A stretch of 64,000 bases of DNA from Gnetum montanum (Eukaryota > Streptophyta > Gnetopsida > Gnetales > Gnetaceae): contig MNCI01007578.1 of NCBI GenBank assembly GCA_015680685.1, forward strand, positions 465,264 through 529,263. Reading direction: 5' to 3'. Position 1 is the stretch's first letter, and each line of letters starts with the position of its first letter. A program made the translations under genes and the position numbers. The notes beneath the pieces are model-generated. The model had not been told where the DNA came from. It made no database searches and saw nothing but the letters and a program-made list of their open reading frames with translations. Shown here in pieces: positions 35,419-45,560 of the stretch.

Positions 35419-36229
35419 TGATGAGTGGCAAGGTACCCCTACACTCAACCATACGAATACGAGCGTTACACACATGATCCGGTCGAACTCCGTAGACTAA
35501 GTGCCTACATGCCTTATGGAACACTTAAGGTTAATCATTCATTGTCTTCCCAGACTTACTTGTATTTGTCACGGTTGTATGGTTAAGTAAGTTTGAGGTA
35601 TATGATTTTTATGTCTTTTATGTTTTATCTCCTATGCTGATAAGGTGAAGGGTGAAGAGACTAATTAACTAACTTTAACTAACTAACTAAGCCTTAATTA
35701 AACTAACATCAGCATCCATTCCCACTTACCATTCACACCTTGAACCAATGCAACCTTGGTTACCAAATGCTATTCGTTACTGGGATCACCAAGCATAATG
35801 CCCGTGCTCGAAGCGGTCATACTGAATGCACTTAACTATGAGAAAAGGGTTGAGAGAGATTTAATCACTAATAAAGCATTTAAACAATAAAAAGTAAATA
35901 AAAATAAATAAAATCCTATTTAGCCTATTCCATGCACTACAAGGTTTATCCAAGAAATTCGTCTTTATTTCCATACACAAACTTGTGTTTAGGTACAATA
36001 TTTGCTCGAATAAAGATCCATTCACTTTGGAGCTCCTACTATGGGCACATGGAAATTATTCTATCTCTGGAGAGGTAAAACTGCCAAAGTTTCGCTATGG
36101 TCTAGGCCTAGAATAAGAAACAAGGGAGAGCTGCCTCTTATTTATATATTTGACGGTGCACTACGATATCGCGTACGCGATATCACAGGGGATGCAATAT
36201 CGTGGCCCATGCAATATCACGTCCCATCA
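35419..36229 (-). repeat. 3' LTR of element A
   Basis: 811 bp, TGATGAGTGG...CCCATCA. Minus-strand TATA near 36150, palindromes at 36164-36225, AATAAAGAC near 35965. Confidence 0.95.
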
Positions 36230-36250
36230 TACCCCATGACTAAATAAAAA
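36230..36250 (-). other. Polypurine tract of A
   Basis: Minus strand reads AGTCATGGGGTA directly before the LTR; the equivalent sites in B and D read AGTCATGGGGGTA and AATCATGGGGGTA. Confidence 0.7.
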
Positions 36251-38225
36251 CTCATCCTTGAGTTCCTTACAAAATATTGGGAAGGTATGGGATTATTGAT
36301 TGAATCAAACTAATGGTGAATGGGATGACATGTGAACGTATCATCATTACAAGACAAGACAAAACTGGTGTTCATGACAACAAGAGTGAACACCTTATAC
36401 ATGTGACATCAGGCCTTATTTGGTAGCTGAGAGAGAAGAGAGAGAGAGAGAAGTTTTGCTACTGCCAACGCCAAGATTGCACCTTTCGTTGTCCATCCGT
36501 AAGTGCACCATCGGTCTTTCTCCTTGCATAGCTGCTTCCAACACGGCTCCATTCCATGTGTTCCCTCCAGATCCAATCCATTTTTGTATGATTGCCATTT
36601 GCACACACAACACAATCTTTATATTAGTAAGGGTAAATGAATCATAATGCAATTGATACCTTGCTTCGGTGAAAGGTCCATTGGCTGAGTTGTGGTATGG
36701 CTGATACGGATCTAGAGATATCATAGTGGTGACTACCGAAGGTGTAGGGGTTAGGAGAAAATCGAAAAAATTTGGGTTCGGACCCCCATGACTAAGAGCG
36801 AACCTCTGGTAGCAATAGAATGGAGAAAGAATAAAGAACAAGAAAGATGGAGAAAAAGAGACAACTATAACATCGGTGAAATGGATGTCAAGATGGAATG
36901 AACAAAGTAAAGTGGATTGCAAAAATGTTAAGGGAAAGAATTTAACTAGTGCACCAAATAGGAATGTCAGTGGGTCCTTCCCAAAGCAGGCTCATGCCTT
37001 TAATGCCCTGACAAACCCACATTCAAAGAGTCTGTAGGCTCTGGGTATGTCATTTGGAACAAGAGTTAAAGTCTTAACTGCAAGAATTTACCAAAAAGAA
37101 AAAAATGCATCAACCAAAATATACACTAATGATACAACCAACAATGAGGTGAACAATGGAGAGAAGGATGGAGAGAAGAGAATGGAATGGAATCCCAAGA
37201 ATAAGGTGGTGTACAGCCCCTTGTGTATTTCATGGTTAATGTGACTTAGCAGATCCCATTCCAAGTTTGACCTCAAACAAACCACATCCAGTGACTTCGC
37301 ATTAATGCATTCGGCCAATCCATCCTCTTGAAGTAACAAGAATTCCTTCACCCAAGAGGCACCACCATTCTGATGAAATAAGGAGGAGAGAATGGGAAGC
37401 GAGAAGGGCCTTAGTTAGAGGAAACATTTTTATTTTAGTTCCATAACCAGTGCTTGTAGCCCAAATGATTATTTCATCTAAGGGGTGTGCTTCAAATTCT
37501 CACTTCTTTTTTTTTTGTTTTTTTTATGTGTTTATATGTGAGAACCACACCATGCAAAGATGTTGTTATTTTTATTTGCTTAGCTTCCCGATAATTGAGT
37601 AACGTCGAAATGGTAAGAAAACTCAAGAAGAAAACNNNNNNNNNNNNNNNNNNNNNNNNNNNNNNNNNNNNNNNNNNNNNNNNNNNNNNNNNNNNNNNNN
37701 NNNNNNNNNNNNNNNNNNNNNNNNNNNNNNNNNNNNNNNNNNNNNNNNNNNNNNACACAAATGCATCAAGTTCCCTTGAAGTCACACCCTTTTCAATCCT
37801 AGAGTCCTTCCTTAGTTTGAGAAATGCCCAGTCACCGATTCATTAGAGTTCTTATTATTGAAAAAGGGACTATACATTTCCAAGCCAAGAGAGACCATAG
37901 AAATTTGTGGATGTATGGATGAAGTGGATTCATTGCCTGTCATATCAAAAGAACCATACCTTAGTATCATCATCGTAACTTAAAGGTAAAAACCAAACAT
38001 TAGCAATCAATAGAAGCACAGTTCATACCATCATTAAGAACACTTATTGGGTGACAAACTTACAAGATTGATAACACACACACACACACAAGAAATGAAA
38101 AAGTATAAAAGATGTTGTAAAACAAAAACAAAAACAAAAAAAGTTAAAGAAATTTGTAAAACAAAAATGTGCAAAACAAAAACGTGTACAACAAAAACTT
38201 AAAAAGAACTGAGGGCCTTGATTTA
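36250..38225 (-). other. 3' non-coding region of A
   Basis: About 2 kb between integrase and the LTR, with an assembly gap. A 168-codon minus ORF at 36922-36416 has no family resemblance and overlaps sequence that is non-coding in relatives. It contains the 'gggtccttcccaaagcagg' block (36975), a (CA)n run (38077-38091) and polypurine-like motifs at 36780-36793 and 38240-38255. ORFX, found in D and E at this position, is absent. Confidence 0.65.
37636..37754. other. Assembly gap (119 N)
   Basis: Inside the 3' non-coding region of A. Confidence 1.
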
Positions 38226-39524
38226 TTAGCACAAGTGGCCATCTCCCCCATGACTGAATGGAAAGGGAGAGATCCAAAATAAGGAGCGTTGTTTTCTGCT
38301 ATCAGAGGTGTAATTTGCACTAGCTGTTTTTGGTTCATGGAAAGGTTTGGTTTGTTGCACATTGACCAGTAACTTCTTATCAGGGGTTTCAGGCTTGTAT
38401 ATTTTCATGGATCCCGAGGGAAAGGTCGTATGGATAATGTAGGGTCCTTCCCACAATGTTTGAAATTTTGTATGTTGTGGTACATGCGCAGGGTTCTAGT
38501 AAAGGACCTTGTCTCCTGGTTGGTACTTAACCCTTCGAATTTTTAAGTCATGATGTTGTTTTTTATGTGCCTTGTGTATCTCATTTGATGACAGGGCAAC
38601 CAATCGATTCTTGTCTAGCACATTTAGAGATTCCAATCTTTGTTTTTGTGCTAAATCAAGGTCAAGGTGGAGGTCACATGTCATGGACAATGTACGGAGC
38701 TCAATTTGAATTGGAAGTTTTGGGAGTTTTCCATACACCAACTCATAGGGAGAGTAGCCTGTAGGGAGTTTCCAAATGGAGCGGTATGCCCAGAGAGCAT
38801 CATTTAGTTTCGTGCTCCAATCTCGCCTAAATTTGCTAATTGTTCTCATTAATATTCTCATAATCTCCCAATTAGTGACCTCGGCTTGGCCATTAGCTTG
38901 GGGGTGATAAGGTGTGGTCAATTTATGTTCAACCCTTAAGTGTTGCATTAACTTGCAAAAGGTTGCACCCGTAAAATGTGTTCCATTATTAGAGATGAGT
39001 GCACGCAGCATGCCAAACCTATTTACGATTTGTTGTTGTACAAATCGTGCAGCTGTAGATGATGTGCAATCTGTTACAGCAACTGCTTCAGCCCATTTGG
39101 TTAAATAGTCAATAGCAACAATGATATAAGCTTTCCCATTGGACATCGATGTAATAGGCCCCATAAAATCTATTCCCCAAATGTCAAAGGGTTCCAAGGG
39201 TTGAATCCATTGTTGCGGATCCTCCATTCTTCTAGTCATTCCACCATCCCATTGACAGTGCTCACAGGAATAGACAAATTGATGGACATCCCGAAATAGC
39301 ATTGGCCAGTAATATCCTACAAGCAAGATCTTAATGGTTGTTCGTCTCCCTGCATAGTGGCCCCCATAGGGACCCTCATGAGCATCCTGGAGAACTTTTA
39401 ATTGATCCTCATTGGGCACACACCATCGAACCAAGCCATCAGGATAGAATTTATAGAGTTGTCCCTTGATTTCTATGAAGTATTTGGTTTTGTGAAGAAA
39501 CCGTTGCTTCTTTCTAAAGTCCAA
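38226..39524 (-). pseudogene. Integrase of A (nearly open; active-site Asn)
   Basis: 342 codons are open (39524-38496), then a stop, then the C-terminal tail 38456-38226 in the same frame. The HHCC zinc-binding part (HEGPYGGHYAGRR ... CEHC) is in the first 95 residues. The DDE core has GIDFMGP (first Asp), ISNNGTHF (second Asp replaced by Asn, 38988-38990) and NGQAEVTN (Glu). The C-terminal part has LPTGYSPYELVYGK and YQPGDKVLY. The Asn would abolish strand transfer, so this protein is probably dead even without the stop. Confidence 0.88.
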
Positions 39525-39536
39525 CCCCTGTGGTGT

Positions 39537-40355
39537 TTAGTGGGAAAGGAGATAAGTAAGAATGCTACTATACCAGTTTGTTCCTATGGGTTGGTTACTC
39601 ACTACACCAGCAAAGAGGGTTTCTTCATGAAAATGATCAGATATGGCATATTCATCCTCTTTGTTGTCCCAACGCAACCGAGATAAATGATCGACAACTA
39701 TGTTCTCGGTGCCCTTTCGATCTACTATTGTTAAATTGAACTCTTGAAGGATTACCAACCAACGTATAATACGAGGGCTAACCATTGGCTTGTTCATAAG
39801 GAACCTAATTGCACTATGATCTGTATGAATGTACACTTTGTAGCCCAACACATAGTGCCTAAATTTGTCTAGTGCAAACACTACAGCCATTAACTCCTTT
39901 TCGGTAGTTGTGTAGTTGATTTGTGCACCAACAATATTCTTACTTGCACAGTGAATGTAATAAGGGCATTTTTGTTCATCTAACTATGTTAGTACGGCTC
40001 CTAAGGCATAATTAGATGTGTCAGTCATTATATGAAATGGTCTAGACCAGTCGGGGGCTTGTAGAATAGGGGTTTCCACAAGCCTTTGTTTTAGAGTTTG
40101 GAATGCTCATTCACATTCCCTGGTCCATTTGAAGGGTGCATCTTTCTTCGTTAATTCTATCAATGGTTTGGAAATCTTGGAGAAGTTCTCAATGAATCTC
40201 CTGTAGTAGCCAGTGTATCCAAGGAATGACCGAATATCTTTGACCATTTTTGGTTGTTGAGTGATTCCTTGGATAACCTTAACTTTTTCCGGGTCTACCT
40301 CTATTCCTGATTGCAAAGTCTTATGCCCCAATACTACACCCTCTTGAACCATCAA
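39537..40355 (-). pseudogene. RNase H of A (broken by stops)
   Basis: Same frame as gag. 40355-40107 begins with the RT connection (DIRSFLGYTGYYRRFI, PFKWT); 39890-39537 holds ALDKFRHYVLGYK, HTDHSAI, WLVILQEFNL and VDHLSRL. The TEKEL segment lies just upstream. At least one stop separates the two pieces. Confidence 0.85.
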
Positions 40356-40364
40356 ATGGCTTTT

Positions 40365-40907
40365 CTACCATTTGAGCTTTAGATTGGTTTCAACACATCG
40401 TTTCAGCACTTGCTCTAACCGGTCTAGGGCTTGATCAAAGCTTGTCCCATAAGTGGAGAAGTCATCCATAAATACTTCCACTCTATTTCCTATCTGTTGT
40501 TGAAATATGCTTAGGACTAAATGTTGGAACGTGGCGAGGGCATTGCACAAGCCAAATGGCATTTGCTTATATGCGAATGTTCCTATGGGACTGGTGAACA
40601 TTGTTTTGGCTTGACCTTCTGGTGCTATTCATATTTGATTATATCCACTATACCCATCCAAAAAACTATAATAGCGATGCCCCGCTATAGTGTCCAAAAC
40701 TTGGTTGAAGAACGGCAACAAAAAATGATCTTTGAATGTTGCCATGTTCAGTAGCCTAAAATCTATACATACCCTCCATTTGCCTCCCTTCTTAGGCATG
40801 ATTACTAGAGGACTAACCCATTCACTATCAGCAATGGGATATATGAACCCAACCTTGAGGAGTTGTTTTATCTCTTCTTTTACTACTTGTTTCAATTTCG
40901 GGTTCAA
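40365..40907 (-). pseudogene. Reverse transcriptase of A (one stop)
   Basis: 40907-40629 has GFIYPIADSEWVSP, MPKKGGKWRVCIDFRLLN, KDHFLLPF and FLDGYSGYNQI. After a stop, 40601-40365 has GTFAYKQMPFGLCNA and the catalytic VEVFMDDFSTYG. Catalytic Asp residues are intact. The FMDDFS form is typical of Athila-like RTs. Confidence 0.9.
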
Positions 40908-40913
40908 TCGCCT

Positions 40914-42164
40914 CTATGGTTGTGTTGGAGGCTTCATGGAGGGATCCGTGTAAATCCTATGCTGGCATATCCTAGGGTCTATTCCAATTAGCTCGGGATA
41001 TGACCAAGCAAAGGCTTTTGACCATTTATTGATTACTTTCAATAGGCTTTCTTTTTTCTGGGGGACAAGTTTTGCGTTGATAATTACTGATTTTCCATTT
41101 TCAAGGGTCATGTATTCCAAACTAATGGGCAATGGTTTTAGGTCTAGGGGCTCTTGTCTAAATTCCTTAGGAATCTCCAACTTCCCCCAATTAATTTTTT
41201 CAAAGTTAAGGGTTGGAAGTTGGCAAAAAACTTGCTCTAGTACGTCTGTGCTTTCAATGTAAGCACTAGTTATCCCCTCAGTTAGTTCCATGCATGTTAT
41301 CGAGTTGCTCCCTTGATTAGCCATCATCCATTGGGTGTTTTCTTGTTGTGTGGCTACTGCATATAGGCACTTTTGTATATCAATATCTTGTGCACACCAA
41401 TTTCATGTAGGAAATGTTAAACTTCGCATCACCCATGATTTCTGCACGCAATGGCACCCTGTGTCACTATATGCGATGCATGGACCTCTCTTCCTCTCAA
41501 GCTTCCTAAAAGTAGTTTTCTTGGATATTTCTAGGGAAAGATTGTGGATTCCTAGGCATGCATCTATTGTACTCAGCCATGCCCTTCCCATTATTATTGG
41601 GAAATCCCCTTTGTCATTGTTTATTTGGATCACCAGGAAATCAGCTGGGCATGACCAACCACCCACGATGGTAACAATGTCCTCAACCTATCCCAAAGGA
41701 ACAGTGATAGACTAGTCAGCCAGCTCTAAGAAAATATTTCTCTTCTTGAGTAGAGGCAGGTTCCAGGTTTTATACAATTCTTGTGAGATTAAGTTGACTC
41801 CGGAGCCTAAGTCAAGAAGAGCCTTATGAGGTTCATTCCCAGTGACCTGAAGATAAATTAGGGGGCTCCCAGAATCAGATAATTTCTTGAGAAGGTGGCC
41901 TACCTTAATCCAATCAGTAACAGTATTTGTTAACATAACTATGTGCATTGGGTGCAATTTTTGGTTTGAAGGGGGTCCCAAAACCTTATTTGGTATGGCG
42001 GTGTTTAGATGTTCAACTGCTTGTGAGGGTGAGGGATTAGTTGGATTGTTGGTTCTGAAGAAGGATCTTTTTGGCATAAGATTATTAGGACCAACTGAGA
42101 ATGGAGGATTGGAAGCCCTCGTGACATTGGGTTGTTGCGGTTGAGTGGGAAATACCCTTGGCAT
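40914..42164 (-). pseudogene. Aspartic protease and linker of A
   Basis: 42164-41712 contains KALLDLGSGVNLIS, the protease active-site region (Asp present; the usual Thr or Ser after it is Leu). 41666-41403 carries PIIMGRAWLSTIDACLG. 41327-40914 is the linker into RT with AWSYPELIGIDPRICQH. All three are in the gag frame, separated by stops. Confidence 0.8.
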
Positions 42165-42539
42165 TGTTGGAGCGGTTGGTGATGGAGCTACCAGCGTGAG
42201 AGGTGCAGATGGATTTGGAGGATGGTATACATGTGGAGTGTCCCTTCTGGGAGAGGGAGTCTAATAATATTCCTGAACTAGGTAGGGACTTTGTGGAGTT
42301 GTGTGACCCATAGAGTCACTTGGAAAAATCGACTGTTGCACGTAATAGCCATAAGGATCTGGTTGCTGGTAAGGGTATTGTTGCCTAGGTGGTGGCATCC
42401 CCCATGACTTTGGGTGTTTCCTGATAGGTTGTGTTAGTGTTCCACTTAGATAATACGTTAACGGTTGGTGGAACTACCTTGGGTTACCCTAGGGATAAGG
42501 TAACCTTCAGGGTGCCTGCCGTCTGTTAAGTCTCGAGTT

Positions 42540-44456
42540 AAGTGCATACACCCCAAACTCTTGTAGATGTAAGATTATTGGGCAACATCCCTTAGGATGG
42601 TCATATTGGCAGATCTCACATCGACTGTCATTGTCTATGTCCAAATCCACAACCTCATTGGCAATATTCATTTTTCCCTTACCCTGGTCACATGCATGGC
42701 TTGAAGCTCTTCATTTTTTCTTGTCCTTGTCACTACTTCGTTCCTCCTTAGATTCTTCTACAATCTTTAGGAAAATTTCAATTTTACTATCTAAGGAGCT
42801 CCATATTTCATTTACCTTAGCCGATACTTCTATTGTTAGCTTTTGAAGTGGTAAGGTTTTTCTATTCACCAACTCTTCAAGTGGTGACTCATCCTCTTCA
42901 TCGTAGAATCTCACTCCCCTCTTTCAGAGGGAAGGATCACAGTTATACTCTTCCACACTTTCTCTCTTCCGTAGCTCCCCTTCTTCTTTAGCTACTTGCT
43001 CCAAAAATTTATGAACTTCATAAGATCTAAGTTTAGATAATCTCCCTTGGGCATAAGTCCCAAGGGTTCTCCTAGTTTCATACCTTAGCCCATCTACAAG
43101 GTGGCAGAGTTGATCCCGTTGTGTGTAGCCATGGCCCGAGCAACGATGTAGCAATGCATAATATCGGCCCATGGCAGCATCCAAGGGTTTGTGATTACCC
43201 TCCTTCCATCCTTGGATCTTTTTACGCAAGTTAGACACTCTGGAGTACGTTTGGTATTTATCGTTGAACAACTCTAACATCGTACTCTATCTCCTAATGG
43301 TTTTCGGCTCTAAGGACCGGTACCAACTCTTTGCTTCCTTTATGAGTGTCCTAGGAAACAACTTTAATTTTTGCCACTTTTTTTCAATGTTCTGCAAGGT
43401 GTAGGCATCGTGGAATTCTTGTAAATGATATTGCGGATCAGCGTTGTATCCCCCTTCAAACCATGGGATGTTATTCATATCCAATCTCTTGATCCAACTA
43501 TCTTTTTGATGCCTTGTTGGTATTCTAACTGCCTCTATGATATCTAGCATACTTTGGGTGGCAAGTAGAGGTTCATCATGATCATCTCTTTCATGATTTC
43601 TATGATGCCTACGTTGTTCCCTACTTTCCCTTCTACCATGCCTAGACTCTCTAGATTGCCCTCGTCCTCTCTCTCGACTCTCTCATCGAGGTCTCTCATT
43701 CCGCTTACCCTTATCCTCACCGTTATGCTCTTGATGACTACACCCTGATGTGGAAGAAGAGGGTGAATGATGTGATGAAGGGGAAGAATAAGGAGAGCCA
43801 TTACCATAACGATGTCTCCTGCATTCTCTTTGGTGTTCCCTGCCCCAATCGTGATGACAATCAAAATGCCCATCCTTGTCATGTGTTTTTGTTCCCTCAG
43901 TGAACAGTTGACGTTCATAGGGATCAAAACTAGGGTTGTGTATCGTGGAGTGTAGGTTTTTATACCCCACCTCCTCACTATCATTAGGAGGAGGAACATC
44001 ATTTGATGGAGAACCCATTATAAGTGGTTCACCATCTCCAATTTCACTTAGGACGTGCAGGACCCCTTTGCCCTTCAACAATGTATGGTGGCTCTCCTGC
44101 CTCGAGTCCCTTAGATGTTGCACTGCTGTGGGATGGTAATCCCTTATGTCATAATCTTCTACAACGTATTCAGTGTATAATTTTGTCATGCCTATCTGTG
44201 CAAGGGCACGAAGGAGCATGTTCGGGACTACCTGATCTGGAGGTAACACTATGTTACCTTGCAAGTCTCTCCAATGCAATTGTTCATCCTGATGGAGGAT
44301 AAAGGTAAAATCAGGTATATAGTCATCATGATGAGTATATACCACCCTATATTGTTGAGGAATTGGCAGATTTTGGTTATGTGTTTTAGACTGCTGATTG
44401 TTTCTTGTATGATCCCTAGGTGGTGAAGTGCTCTTATGAGAAGAAAAAGAAGACAT
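42540..44456 (-). pseudogene. gag of A (single frame, several stops)
   Basis: ATG at 44456 (MSSFSSHKSTSPP). 257 codons to a TGA at 43683, likely from an Arg CGA. The same frame continues as 43550-43287 and 43280-42924 (retrotransposon gag core: YQTYSRVSNLRKKIQGWK, RYYALLHRCSGHG, LVDGLRYETRRTLG), then 42914-42711 (Lys/Glu-rich). A zinc-knuckle-like CEICQYDHPKGCC lies at 42620-42582. The N-terminal third is His/Ser/Arg-rich and poorly conserved. Confidence 0.87.
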
Positions 44457-44581
44457 TGTGTCTTATTCGGTGTGCTGATTAACCGTTATATAATTTTTTG
44501 TTTAATTAACCCTAAGGGTTCATTTAAGCTCCCAACGATGTGGATAATTTCCTATGTTCTACTTAGCGCACAAACACTTAG

Positions 44582-44599
44582 TCCCCAGCAACGGCACCA
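44582..44599 (-). other. Primer binding site of A (tRNA-Asp)
   Basis: Plus strand tccccagcaacggcacca differs from the plant tRNA-Asp 3' end TCCCCGGCAACGGCGCCA at two sites, both consistent with CpG decay. Confidence 0.9.
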
Positions 44600-44600
44600 A

Positions 44601-45407
44601 TGATGAGTGGCGAGGTACCCCTACACTCAACCATACGAATACGAGCGTTACACGTGCGATCCAGTCGAACTCGGCAGACTAAGTGCCTACACACCTTATG
44701 AAACACTTAAGGTTAATCGTTCGTTGTCTTCCCAGACTTACTTGTATTTCTCACAGTTGTATGGTTAAGTAAGTCTGAGGTATATGATTTTTATGTCTTT
44801 TATGTTTTATCTCGTATGCTGATAAGGTGAAGGGTGAAGAGACTAATTAGCTAACTTTAACTAACTAACTAAGCCTTAATTAAACTAGCATCAACATCCA
44901 TTCCCACTTACCATTCACACCCTGAACCAATGCAACCTTGGTTACCAAATGCTATTCGTTACTGGGATCACCAAGCGTAACGCACGTGCTCGAAGCGGTC
45001 ATACTGAATGCACTTAACTATGAGAGAAGGGTTGAGAGAGATTTAATTACTAATAAAGCATTTAAACAATAAAAAGTAAATAAAAATAAATAAAATCCTA
45101 TTTAGCCTATTCCATGCACTGCAAGGTTTATCTAAGAAGTTCGTCTTTATTTCCGTACACAAACTTGTATTCAGGTACAATATTTGCTCCAATAAAGATC
45201 CGTTCACTTTGGAGCTCCTACTGCGAGCACATGGAAATTATTCTATCTTTGGAGAGGTAAAACTGCCAGAGTTTCGCTACGTTCTAGTCCTAGAATGAGA
45301 AACAAGGGAGAGCCACCTCTTATTTATAGATTTGACGGCAATATCGTGGGGGATGCGATATCACAGCGGACGCGATATCGCGGCCCATGCAATATCACTT
45401 CCCATCA
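44601..45407 (-). repeat. 5' LTR of element A
   Basis: 807 bp. Minus-strand TATA box at 45330-45321, AATAAAGAC at about 45150-45143, palindromes 45340-45400. Its palindrome array has fewer units than the 3' LTR of D. Followed by CCTTC at 45408-45412. Confidence 0.95.
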
Positions 45408-45560
45408 CCTTCCAAAGCCTATTTAATTTTCCTTGCTTTTGAAATAACAAAATGATTGTATTATCTGCATACCAAAGAGAATTGAATCCTCAAGAACTGC
45501 TTTAGAAAATTTTTCTTGCCTTGAGATATGCATGTTGTGAGTGTATACAATGAATTATCA
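45408..45560 (-). pseudogene. LINE RT fragment right of element A
   Basis: Minus-strand YADNTIILL (about 45470-45440), a changed YADD box, runs up to A's target site. The reading continues beyond A into the LLGW segment at 35370, as in plant L1 elements. Modest evidence. Confidence 0.5.

Larger units (their letters stand above)
35419..45407 (-). mobile_element. Element A: complete Ty3/gypsy retrotransposon (Athila/Tat-like)
   Basis: 9,989 bp on the minus strand with LTRs 35419-36229 and 44601-45407, CCTTC duplication, tRNA-Asp primer site, polypurine tract and the order gag-protease-RT-RNase H-integrase. No chromodomain is seen. FMDDFS in RT, the YPIADSEWVSP motif, the tRNA-Asp primer and a long non-coding region after integrase point to the Athila/Tat branch. 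All main ORF pieces from 44456 to 38226 lie in one frame. It is the best reference copy in the window. Confidence 0.95.

Noticed and set aside
36416-36922. 168-codon minus-strand ORF in the 3' region of A
   Set aside because: The same region is non-coding and broken in B, D, E and F; no motif and low-complexity Phe/Ser content.
36922-38225. Env-like gene in A at the Athila env position
   Set aside because: No open frame, signal peptide or membrane span that is shared with relatives.
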